Virus record (IMG/VR): IMGVR_UViG_3300030329_001991
Coordinates: 1-31,194 of that record
Source: a virus
DNA length: 31,194 bases
Reading direction: 5' to 3' (one strand)
This document shows positions 16,601 through 26,400 of this stretch, piece by piece; positions within the stretch are counted from its first letter, which is position 1; the number at the start of each line of letters is the position of its first letter. The notes beneath the pieces were generated by a model. That model did not search any database and had not been told where the DNA came from. It worked only from the letters and a program-made list of their open reading frames with translations. The position numbers and the translations under genes are program-made.

Positions 16601-18122
16601 TGAAGATTTAGTTAATATAGTTAATCCACCAATATTTGAAACAGAGCCACAAGATGATGTAGATATTGATTTATATTATGAAACTCAGGAAAACATGACA
16701 GTAAGTAGTAATCATGGTAATAATAACCTATTGTCATATTATAATTGTATTAGTTTTGAAAATGGTGTTGAAGGAGTTACAATAAGAGACGACTTTAATT
16801 CACCACCTGTTGGTAAAGGTGTTAGGGTTTCGACAATATTTGAAGATAATTATCAAGAAGAAGCTGTTACTAATGGTTTAATATTTTCCCAAATATATAA
16901 TGGTAAAACAAATGTTAATAGATTTAATCAATTTATTATAGCAGAAGATATTACGAAAAGACTTAATCCAGAATATGGTAGTATTCAATTATTACATACA
17001 AGATATAATGATATAATTGCATATTGTGAAAATAAAGTTATTAAAATACTTACAAATAAAGATGCATTATTTAATGCTGATGGGAGCACTAACGTAACAT
17101 CTAATAAAGCTGTTTTAGGGCAATCAATGCCTTATAGTTCTAATTATGGTATTGGAACTAATCCAGAAAGCTTTGATGACTTTCTATTTAGAAGTTATTT
17201 TGTAGACGCTAAAAGTGGAGCAGTAGTAAGACATTCAATGGACGGCATGGAAGCTATATCAAATTATGGGATGAAAGATTATTTTAGAGATAATTTAAAT
17301 TTACAATCAGGATATATCCATGGTTCCTATGATGTTGTTAAGTCACAATATAATATTTCTTTACCTACCACTGTTAATACTACAGTTTCTTTCTCAGAAC
17401 CAATAAATGGCTGGTGTAGTAGGAAATCATATGTAAATGAAGGGGGTGTTAGTGTGAATAATAAATACTTTACATTTAAAAATGGGCATATATATGAAAA
17501 TCATGTAGGAACTAGAAATACATTTTATGGCGCTGCAACTACACCATTTGTAGAGTTTATATTTAATGAAGCTCCTGCTAATATGAAAAATTTTAGAACA
17601 TTAAATTATGAAGGAGATTCTGGTTGGACTTGTGCAAGCATAGTTACTGATCAGCAAGACGGTGCTGTTGCTTCTTTTATAGAAAAAGAAAATAAGTATT
17701 TTAATTACATAAGTGGTGTTACAGAAAACGCATCCACAATTGATTTAAAAGCTTTAAATGTACAAGGAATAGGGGTATACAGTAGTGTTTCAACAAGTGG
17801 AGGTGATCATATAACATATAATTTTGCTAATAATACACCACAAGATTTACAAAAAGCTGATACATTATATTATGTTCACCCAACCGGTGATGTTATTACA
17901 GAGATTGGAACTATAACAGCAGTTACAGCAACATCGGTCACAGGAAGGTATTCATCAGCCCCTCCAACAGGTGGATCACCTTATTTTGTGTTTTATTCAA
18001 AAAATGCAAAATGGCAAACAAGCGGACTATTGGGGTACCATGCTACTGTTAAAATGCAAAATACATCTACAGATTCTAAAGAGATATATTCTGTAGGTAG
18101 TGAAATTAGCATAAGCAGTTAA
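13689..18122 (+). CDS. Large tail nozzle/stabilisation protein (T7 gp12 / P22 gp10-like)
   Basis: The protein has 1477 residues. The N terminus, NAFIQGKMNKDLDERLIPNG, then EYRDALNVDVDFSDGSSVGA and KNIKGTT, follows the opening of phage tail nozzle and stabilisation proteins (P..EYRDALNV.....G.....N..GT). Residues 298-315, ERKFPRFSYRYKYNNGQY, and VDEIDIIYRESVGTNVYIVD further on belong, from memory, to a family shared by marine and crAss-like phages. The rest is beta-rich, with no membrane segment or enzyme motif seen. The size is nearly twice T7 gp12, so extra domains are present, perhaps in residues 600-1000, which are Gly/Asp/Asn-rich. It would form the distal tube and attach fibres. The role is inferred from pattern and from its place after the adaptors. 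Confidence 0.7.
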   Translation: MPEIKNAFIQGKMNKDLDERLIPNGEYRDALNVDVDFSDGSSVGALKNIKGTTQRDSISLSSATCIGNVKDTENSKIYWFITSSAKDLISEWNYSTNAYDTILVDSGSVLNFNTNNLITGANVIDGILYFTDNLNEPRQVDIEYWRSQTSGSTGTSTGLTAERITVIKKSPLAAPTLSMSSSTRGGTGTAGGNTVTCSIDLSASAGSDLQNAKDAGTTVSGTFSADPNYQANDIIIFSFDFSASDGEITKTEARIKMASNYDGGTGFSGAEILTISKQVRGAAVAYTCLLQEDDPLFERKFPRFSYRYKYNNGQYSCLAPFSNPAFLPDSTVGSGTGFEYNAEDGYNKSMVNTLRALTLQNLDSNVHADVDEIDIIYRESVGTNVYIVDTIKRQSNGSLATTFEVKDEQIFKVLPSNQLLRLFDSVPKKAKAQDVSANRLIYGNYTHQFDLPVAPVAFEVGLRNRYDPTDSNRNERQSIKSNRTYQIGVVYMDLYGRQTPVLTDKTGIIKVPQGQAKNMTQLTAKITTSAPAFATNYRYFIKEISSLQYNLCADSFYQDDQGYVYVSFPSAEINKVDIDDILILKKKTGNDPSDITDKFKVLDKLTTPPQFLAKPLREYYTPTTFTFSKDYEQDHDQTTIKPGSTPVPDRNRVTIRDMHNKGELKVASASATMGSSDRGVSKDAFSAVSTGKKVKFICGDTESKVYEIKSRELNLSDDDDIELHFTEEFGTDVIGLYEDYVANPLTTALRPGVKLVGVKEEDESGKAEFEGRFFLKLKADTNLIAELKGSVTNTENLNAISTISLDGDQADNDPRALHVFTGGNAGENTSSSTVRDAAPTAGGWTSPNNNASATGTPGWQNSAHGSVLVANPYHFSIRTDKSYGDADSDYGAHPFLQNLKAGNFLKFDNTATADTNYYKIERVYQYDENYDSSTRRVYGIGLDTNLSQTLRRQGDDGDANTMQMTVYEIDSEDLVNIVNPPIFETEPQDDVDIDLYYETQENMTVSSNHGNNNLLSYYNCISFENGVEGVTIRDDFNSPPVGKGVRVSTIFEDNYQEEAVTNGLIFSQIYNGKTNVNRFNQFIIAEDITKRLNPEYGSIQLLHTRYNDIIAYCENKVIKILTNKDALFNADGSTNVTSNKAVLGQSMPYSSNYGIGTNPESFDDFLFRSYFVDAKSGAVVRHSMDGMEAISNYGMKDYFRDNLNLQSGYIHGSYDVVKSQYNISLPTTVNTTVSFSEPINGWCSRKSYVNEGGVSVNNKYFTFKNGHIYENHVGTRNTFYGAATTPFVEFIFNEAPANMKNFRTLNYEGDSGWTCASIVTDQQDGAVASFIEKENKYFNYISGVTENASTIDLKALNVQGIGVYSSVSTSGGDHITYNFANNTPQDLQKADTLYYVHPTGDVITEIGTITAVTATSVTGRYSSAPPTGGSPYFVFYSKNAKWQTSGLLGYHATVKMQNTSTDSKEIYSVGSEISISS

Positions 18123-18148
18123 TACGTAATAATAAATAAATATAAGCA

Positions 18149-19006
18149 ATGAGTATAACAACTAGTACAAAGAGCGCCTTTAGTGCTTTCGACAAATTTA
18201 AAGAATGGCAAAAAACACAGTTATCGCTCGCAGGTATAGGCGGAGGGGGTAGCTTAGGAACAAATACAAATACTATGGATGAAGAAAATCTTTTAACTCC
18301 TTTTGCGCAAACAGCTAAAGGAATGGCAAAAATGGGCGGCGCTTCAGTCGTAGGTGGCGTTGTAAAAACGGTAGGTAGTTTAATAGGTGGCGGAAAAAGA
18401 AGACGTGAGCAAAGGGCGGCACAACAAGAATTAGCTTCAAGAAGAATGGAATTTGAAAATCTAGATATATCAAATCCTTATAAAAATATAACAAATCCTT
18501 ATCAGAATTTAACAGTTAGTACACAGGCTGCTGATTTTGCAGCACAACAAACAGCGCAGGGGTCAGCTAATATAATGCATAGCTTGGCTGGCGCTGCAGG
18601 CGGTGGTGGTGTAGCTGCATTAGCACAGTCATTAGCAAATTCACAAGCAATGGCAGCTCAACAAGCTTCCGCAGATTTAGCTAAGCAAGAACAAAGAAAT
18701 GCAATGTTAGGTGCTCAGGGAGAAAGCTCAAGACAAATGGCAGTTGCAGCAGGGGAAACCCAAAGACAAAAAATGGAATACGAAAAACAAGGTACATTAT
18801 TAGGAATGGCACAACAAAGAAAAGCCGCGGCAGACCAAGCAAGAAAAGAAGCAACAGAAGCATTAGTTGGAGGAATTGCTGATATTGGTATAGGTGCTGC
18901 AATGGGTGGTTTTAGTAGTGCTGGAATAGGTGATGAATTAAAAGCTGGGGCTAAGGGGATTGGCGGCTTCTTTAAAGGAATTTTTGGTGGAGGTGGCAGT
19001 AGCTAA
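18149..19006 (+). CDS. Internal virion (ejection) protein, T7 gp14-like
   Basis: The protein has 285 residues and is dominated by Ala, Gly and Gln. A Gly-rich segment GGASVVGGVVKTVGSLIGGG (about residues 65-85) and a C-terminal ALVGGIADIGIGAAMGGFSS could insert in membranes. Between them lies a long Ala/Gln/Arg amphipathic helical region (QQELASRRMEFENL to MAQQRKAAADQARKEATEAL). NPYKNITNPYQNLTVSTQA is a repeated NPY..(I/L)T element also seen, from memory, in such proteins of marine podoviruses. Position (first of three genes after the nozzle) and composition match T7 gp14, which forms the outer-membrane pore on ejection. No sequence identity is claimed. Confidence 0.65.
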   Translation: MSITTSTKSAFSAFDKFKEWQKTQLSLAGIGGGGSLGTNTNTMDEENLLTPFAQTAKGMAKMGGASVVGGVVKTVGSLIGGGKRRREQRAAQQELASRRMEFENLDISNPYKNITNPYQNLTVSTQAADFAAQQTAQGSANIMHSLAGAAGGGGVAALAQSLANSQAMAAQQASADLAKQEQRNAMLGAQGESSRQMAVAAGETQRQKMEYEKQGTLLGMAQQRKAAADQARKEATEALVGGIADIGIGAAMGGFSSAGIGDELKAGAKGIGGFFKGIFGGGGSS

Positions 19007-19026
19007 TTAAATAAAAATAAAAAAAA

Positions 19027-20460
19027 ATGGCAGATAAATTATTAATATTAGGTGCTGCAATGGCACACGCAAATAAAAGCTACAATATTAGCAGCTCTAT
19101 TACTAAAGCTGTAGACAAGTCTTTAAAAGGCTATGTATCAATGATACAAGCCCAACAAAAAAGAATTGGAAATGCTAGTATTCTTACTCAATCATATTTA
19201 GACAAACTTCCAGAAAATCCTGAAATAGAATTATTAGATGAAAATTTAGCAAAGACGATAACTTCTGAATTAAATGATATAAGAAATACTATTGGTAAAT
19301 TAAATATGGATAGATTTGCTGATCCTTATAAGTATGCTCCTGGTACACAAGAGTATATAAATATAACTGCTGAATTGAAAAAACAAGAAAAGCTTTTAAC
19401 AAAAAGATTAACAGAGGCTAAAACCTTACAAACGGCAAAAGCTAATTGGATAAAAGAACATCCTAATATCTCAGAAACTTGGAAACTTCTTCATGCTGAT
19501 AAATATATTGCTTTGGGGCAAATATTAAATAAAGAAAATCCTAATTATGAGACATCGAGAAATAAAGATGGTGAACTTATTTTATCTACAATGGTTGAAG
19601 GCAAAAAAATTGATATAAAAGTAGACGAGTTAGATGACTGGGAACAATACCCGTTACCAGAAATAAATAAAATAAATGAATTTTATGAATTAGCAAATAC
19701 CACAGGGACTAAAGGTGTAGATATACCTAATTCAACTCTTAATAATATGAAAATATATTTAAATAATTTCATAGGGGAAAATGAAAACGCGCTTTTTTCA
19801 CTTATGTTTGATGATCTACCCATAGGTGATCCAAATAATAAAATGCCATTTTTTACAAATGAAGAATTGGTTGAATTATTTGACACAGATTCATCTGGGG
19901 ATTTTGATCCTAGTAAGGATGACTGGAAAAGTAAGTATGATTTTAAAGATATGAGAGAAAAGGTTGTAAATCGTATTATAGAAAGGGTACAGGAAGAAAA
20001 TAAAAGGGCTAAACCTGAAGAGGTTGGGTATTTTAATAATCCTGATGATAGTTCAACAGAGCGAAAAAGAAAAAATGAAATGGCTAACAACACAACTAGG
20101 CTTATTGATTTATTACAAAAATCAAAAAATATGACTGTTAATGAAATTGCTCAAAAAATAGTTAAAGATTCTTATTTGTCAGCCTTTATTTCTGAAGAAG
20201 CTTCTACAGGAACAGTGATTATGCCTGATAAAACTACAGTAACAGATATGACTATTGATTCTTTTGATATTAAAGACTTGATTGTACAATTTAAAAAGGA
20301 TGGAAATGTTACCCCATTGATTGAAAAATTGATGAAGAAATTAGGAGCAAAAAAATCAGACAGAAATGCTGTTTACACCGATCTTTATCATTATGATAAA
20401 TTAAGTGAAGATCACATACTTAAACAAATAAAGATAAGTGGTGAATTAAGACCAAAATAA
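19027..20460 (+). CDS. Probable internal virion protein, T7 gp15-like by position
   Basis: The protein has 477 residues, hydrophilic, mainly helical and charged. N terminus: ILGAAMAHANKSYNISSSIT, a short hydrophobic start, then KAVDKSLKGYVSMIQAQQKR and a long helical part (ELKKQEKLLTKRLTEAKTLQ). Residues 286-298 read DTDSSGDFDPSKD, an EF-hand/dockerin-like Asp run (D286, D288, S290, G291), but the usual acidic residue at loop position 12 is Lys, so calcium binding is doubtful. It lies between the gp14-like and the giant gene, 20 and 9 bases away. By gene order it may be the middle component of the ejection complex. I do not recognise the family itself. Confidence 0.6.
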   Translation: MADKLLILGAAMAHANKSYNISSSITKAVDKSLKGYVSMIQAQQKRIGNASILTQSYLDKLPENPEIELLDENLAKTITSELNDIRNTIGKLNMDRFADPYKYAPGTQEYINITAELKKQEKLLTKRLTEAKTLQTAKANWIKEHPNISETWKLLHADKYIALGQILNKENPNYETSRNKDGELILSTMVEGKKIDIKVDELDDWEQYPLPEINKINEFYELANTTGTKGVDIPNSTLNNMKIYLNNFIGENENALFSLMFDDLPIGDPNNKMPFFTNEELVELFDTDSSGDFDPSKDDWKSKYDFKDMREKVVNRIIERVQEENKRAKPEEVGYFNNPDDSSTERKRKNEMANNTTRLIDLLQKSKNMTVNEIAQKIVKDSYLSAFISEEASTGTVIMPDKTTVTDMTIDSFDIKDLIVQFKKDGNVTPLIEKLMKKLGAKKSDRNAVYTDLYHYDKLSEDHILKQIKISGELRPK

Positions 20461-20469
20461 AAATAATCT

Positions 20470-23400
20470 ATGCCAAATATAAATCAATTATTAATAAAAG
20501 CTTTATATAATGAGTATGATCCTAATGTGGATATTAATGCTCAAATAAACTTTGTTAATGAAAATTATACTTCACAGGATAAATTTGTGGAAGACTTTTA
20601 TAAAGAATATGGTACTGAGTTAACACCTGAAATAAAATTATTTATAAATCAGAATTTTGGTGGATTTGAACCTGTTGCTAAACCAACTATAGATGTTGAT
20701 GACTATGATGTTTCAATGTCCCCAGAAGGCGCTACTGTTGCTGCAGAAAATAAATTATCAGAGGGAGAATTAAGAGCTATTGATCAAAAGTTTTCAGATA
20801 TTAGTTATTTTGATAAACTTGTTTATGAATTTCAACCAATAGGAGATAATATTTTTGAAAAAGGTATGAATGTTGGTGATACTGAAAAACAAAAAATTGT
20901 TGAAACTGATACGCTTCAAATGTATGAAGATTTAAAAATTACAAAGGATGATCATAATAAAAATGTTGAAAAGGAATACAAAAAATTACTAGAACCTCAT
21001 GCTTATAATTTATCTGAATCTGAAATCGAAAAATTAAATGATATTAGGCGTGAATTAATTTCTCAAGGATTTAAAGGGGAGATTTTGGAAAAAGCTTTAT
21101 TTGAAGAAGCCCAAAAATTAGTATTAGAAAATTATAAATATCAATATATTTATAGCGTAAGACTCGATAAGGTTAATAGATATCTAAGTGATAGAGCAGA
21201 TTTATTTAGCGTAAAAGGCCCATCTTTAAAAAGAGGGGTTTCATCTTATAAAGACACTGTTTTTCCTGTTTCTGTGCCTATGAGAGAAACACCTGATTAT
21301 GATGAATTTAAAGATTTACAGGGTATTATTTTTAAAGATGTTGAAAAATTTCAAGAAGTTAATAAAACCCTTAAAGAAGATTATGAAGAAAATCAAGAAT
21401 TAGGTAGAGAAATATTAGCATATAGAGAGCGTGCGTCCCAACCAGGATTTGAATTTGATAGCGAAGAAGCTATTGCCATGCAGAAAAAATTAGCTTTATA
21501 TAGAGCAAATAAAAAAGTATTACTAGAGGTTTTGCCAGATATTCAATTAGCTACTGGGGATATGGAGACACTAAATGTTGCGGCAGGATTACTAGGTAAA
21601 GATTACGATACATTAAATAAAAATATGGCAACCGTAGTATTGGGCTTTGGAGATTTAGGCTTGGGTGCTATGAGAATTATGTCGGGGGCTGGCAATCTTC
21701 CTATAACTTTAGGAGCCATACCTCTACCTGATGCAGCAAAGTGGGCTGAAAATAGAACAATTGATATGGATAACCTTTCATTAAAGTGGGATAATTTTAA
21801 AGCTGGGGTTAAGAATACATACAAGCCAGATATTAAATTTGAAAATGCTTTTGATAGTTTAGACAATTTTGGTGAATTTGCCATGCAAGAAATTTCTACT
21901 CAAATACCTATATTTACAACAATGATTGCTGGAGGGGGACTTGCGGGTTGGACTGCACGGAAGCTGGGTGTTTCAGGTACAGTTAAAATTTTAGGTAGAA
22001 ATGTACAAAAAATACCTTTAATTGAAGCAACTGGTGCAGGGGCTTGGATTGGAGGTGCTTCAGGTGGCCAACAATATAATACTATGACTGCCCAAGAAAT
22101 GCGAGACCCTTTCTTAGAATATAGTGAAGCTGAAAAATTCTTAGTATCTGCTGGATATGGAGCAGCAGAAGGTATCTTTGGAACTGCTCCTTCATATATG
22201 TTATTACGTAATACAGCAAAATTCTTATTAAGAGACCCTAGTAAACAGGCATGGAAAATAAGTGGAAAACAATTTTTTAAAAATAACATAGCTTTCCCAG
22301 TAATAGCAGAACCTGTTAGTGAGGGTTTAACAATGGTTTCTCAAAACTGGCTATTGGGTAGACCATTGATGGAAAATGTAGACCATGCAATGTTCTCAGG
22401 GCTTATGTTTAGTATTATAATGAACGCAGCGCCGGCAACTGCTGGTAGAATGATGCAGGATTTTAGTTCATTTTCTGATATGAAAAAATTCAATGAAATA
22501 AATTCTGAAATGAATGCTATTGAAAAAGCTTTAAATAGAAAAAATTCAAAGTTTAAAAAAGGAACAACCGAGTATAATAGCCTTGTTAATTCATATAATC
22601 AATTAAAAACAGATAGGGAAGCTATAATAAATGACTTATATAATAATATAACTACCAAAATGTCTAAAAGGGCTTTTAAGCAATTTATGGAGAATACTGT
22701 AGCCCAGCAAGATATTAGAATACAAGCTCAAAAAATTTATGATGAAGCAGGGGGAATGTTTTTATCAGCGGATGACACAAGGGCTCTTAATGCACTACAA
22801 AAAGAATTTGATAAATACCAATTTGCAAGGGATTTATTTAGGTCTCAAGAAAATTTTGGTAATGAATTTGCTAATCTTAAGGGTAAAGATTCAAATCTTT
22901 ATGACACGTATATAAAGAAAGCAAAGCAAAAATTAAAGCGTGATGGAATAAACGACCCTAACACTACTAAAGTTTTCCAAGAAGCATCTAGTATATATTT
23001 TGCTGACCAATTTGATTTACATACAAAAAATGCAAAGGGGAATGAATTACAAAATATAAAAGTTTTTGAAACCAACCAAGACTTAATTAAATTTATTGAG
23101 CAAGACCCTAAACGTAAAGCAGAGCTTGATAAAAAAGGAAAACGTTGGATTATTGAAAATGGTAAAATAGTTTATAAAACTACCACAAGTAGAGATGCCA
23201 TATTAAGAGGGGATATTAATGGTATAAATACTGAAATTAAGGGTAAAAATTTTGAATTAATATCTAAAGAAAATGCCTTAGCAAATGAAAGAGCAGGAAC
23301 TGGTTATCACGAGTTTGCTCATTCAGTATTATTTAAAGCATTAGCTGCAAACCCTGAGCAATACCTTGACATAGCTAAAACTATTAAAGATTATATAAAA

Positions 23401-26400
23401 GACACAGATAAAAAACTGTATAATATAATGTTCAAATCCGGGGGAGGTCAACAAGCGGATATAACTAACCCAGAAGAAGTTATAGTAAACTTTTTAGAAA
23501 GAATTGCAGAAGGTAAAGTAAAAGATCCCAAGCTTATAGGTGTAATTGCGGAGAGCTTAAGTAAAAAAAGCGGGATGGATATTAATTTTAGAAGTGAATT
23601 AGATACTATAAAGTTTCTATATGATATAGGAATGAAAATAAAAAATGGTACTTTTAAAAGAAGTGATTTAAAAAGTATAAGGGTAAATTTAAGAGGGAAA
23701 CTTAATCAAGCTGATGCTGATGTAAAAAAGCTGATTGATGGAATGAAATTTTCAGATTCAACAATAAAACCGGGTTCTGACGCTGATATAATTCAAAAAT
23801 TGTGGAAAAACCTTGGTGCTGAAGCGGTACCTCAGATTGCAAATAATAAATATATTAGAAATGTTATAAATGAAATTTTAAAAAAATATTCAGGAGTTCC
23901 TGGTTTTACTACTTATAAAAAAGAATTTGAAGATGGATTAATTAATGATCCTGTGTATGGAATATTGGGTTCTTTATTAACATACGATCCTAAGAAAAAC
24001 CCAGTACTAGCTTCACATATTATAGCAAGATTAAGACAAAGAAGTAAAACGATTGCCGAAGATATATTCCCACAATTTTTTGGCGGTGACTATAAAGAAA
24101 CAGGGTATGACCCAACTGATCCCGAAGTATTAAATCAAAGGGAAAGCCTTAGGACTGCATTGGGATTAAATCCAGAAATAATTGAAAAAGTAAAACAATC
24201 AGTAATAAAAACATTTGGTACTAGATTACCTAAGGTAGATTCTAAAAAATTTAAATTTGCTTTACAAAAAGCATTTAGGACAGAATTAAAAAAATTAATT
24301 ACTGACTATATAGGTACAACAAAAGAAACCGTTAAACCTGAAGATGATATAGTCGTTGAAATTAATCCTTATAAATTATTTTTAGATGAATATTTTGAAT
24401 TAGCATATGGTATTATATCGCAGGGGAATATTAATAAAAGATTTGAGCAATTTAGCGAAGAGGTTTTTGACCCTAAAAAAGGTAAAAGAGCAAGAGAAAG
24501 TACTCCAGAGGGTAATACAATATTTATTAAAAGAGATATTACAAAAGAAGAGTGGATGAATTATTTCTTAGGTGATGATGTTAAACCTTCTACTAAAGGA
24601 ACAAGGAAAACAGCTTTAGCTGAATCGTTAGCTGAAGAAATTGCATTTGACGCTACACTAGATGTATTAAGAGACGAAAAGATATTAGATAAAGTTCAAC
24701 AAATTGTAGAAATTAATGGTGAACAATTTAGTGAAAATTATTTAGCACAAGTTGCAAAAGAAATTGACAGAGCTGTTGACTTTGAATTTAGTGACTCAAG
24801 CGCTGGTATAACTGTATTAGATTTTGATGATACTGTTGCGATTTCTAAAAGCAAGGTAAGTGTTACAATGCCTAATCAAAGCGCTGTTTACAATGCTAGT
24901 CCAAAAACTTTTGAAGAGCTAGGTAAGAGAACAGGTTTAATATTTTTAGCTACAGATATAAGAGAAGCCCAAGAATATGCTAGAATGAATAGAGGAGAAG
25001 TTAAGCAGTTCTCAATAAATAATTCTAGTTTAGCAGTTGAAACTCAAGTTTTAGATATAATGAAACAGCTAAAAATTGATACTAGTAAAGGTTTATTATA
25101 TGAAATGATAGACCCTAGGTTTAAAAATTTTTATATTGGAAAGAAAAATGTAAACAAAATAAAAGCTGCTTTAAAAGAAAAAGGTTTTGGTGGATTTAAA
25201 TATACTGATGGAACTCAGGTAGTTGGTGGAACAACACAGAGTATAGCTGTTATAGATAAGTCTATAATTAAACAACCAACAAAACTAACTGCTACTGAAT
25301 TTGCAAAACAACATGATGCATTAAAGAAAGACGGTGCTAAATTTGATTTTAGTGAATTTAATAAAGTTATAGGAGGTGAAAAAGGACCTTTATTTAACAG
25401 ATTACAAAAAGCTGTAAATAAATTTGGTAATAAAAATGTATTTATATTAACCGCAAGACCACAAGAAGCAGCACCAGCAATAAAAGCATGGTTAAAATCG
25501 CAAGGTATAGCATTATCTGAAAAAAATATAATTGGATTATCTGATGGTTCTCCGCAAGCAAAAGCAGATTGGATATTAGGTAAAGCAAAAGAAGGATTCA
25601 ATAACTTTTATTTTGCAGATGATGTATTAGAAAATACATATGCCGTTGAACAAGTATTATCACAAGTCGATGTTAAATACCGAATAGATACAAAATTCAG
25701 TGATAGTAAACCGAATATAGTAAACCTTTTAGAGTCATTTGATGGCAATTTAGGTACTTTTGTTGAGTTTTTTGAGGCCTTAATAAAAGGGCAGAAAAAA
25801 TATAATGATATAACTTCTAAACAAATAAAAGGCGCTAAAGGGCAAATTTTAGAATATTATGTTGCAATGGAAGTTAAAGGTTTACTTGGTGACAGGGTTG
25901 AAATTGTTAATATGGACTATTTAAAGCAACTAAAAACTGGCGATAAAGGTATTGATATTCGATTTAGAGTTGATGGCGGTAAAGAGTTTGGAATAGAAAT
26001 TAAAAGCAAATTTACTGATAAAGTTGGTTCAAAAGCTGGGTATACAGAAACAAATAGAGTATTAGGAGGGGAAGCATTAATACAAGTTAAAAATGCCCAT
26101 GAAGTATTATTAAAGAGAACTACAGATGTTCTTGATAAATTAAATATTGAGTATTATATAGATAAAGATAATGACAATAAGCTTTATACTGAAAAGTTTA
26201 TTAATGGTAAAAAAATAGATGATTTATTAAAAGAAAATGGGGTTCTTTTTTCTGACCAACAACTTAATTTTACAATTGATGGATTAGAAACCATTGCTGA
26301 TATATATGCAGAAAAAGGTGGAAGTTATATATATTTTGACGATGTAGGTTTACTATCTTTAACAAATAACCCTATGCATATGGGTACAAATAAAAATTGG

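Noticed and set aside
18149-19006. Tape-measure protein for the Ala/Gln-rich 285-residue protein
   Set aside because: It is far too short for a long-tail tape measure and no tail-tube or sheath genes are present; an ejection protein fits better.
19882-19923. EF-hand calcium site in the 477-residue protein (DTDSSGDFDPSKD)
   Set aside because: Loop positions 1, 3, 5 and 6 fit, but position 12 is Lys instead of Glu/Asp and flanking helices are unclear; kept only as a remark.
19683-20093. Minus-strand frames of 128-136 residues at 19683-20093, 21900-22289 and 25215-25601
   Set aside because: All are inside clear plus-strand coding sequence, with no spacing or start context of their own, and no minus-strand gene exists elsewhere in the window.
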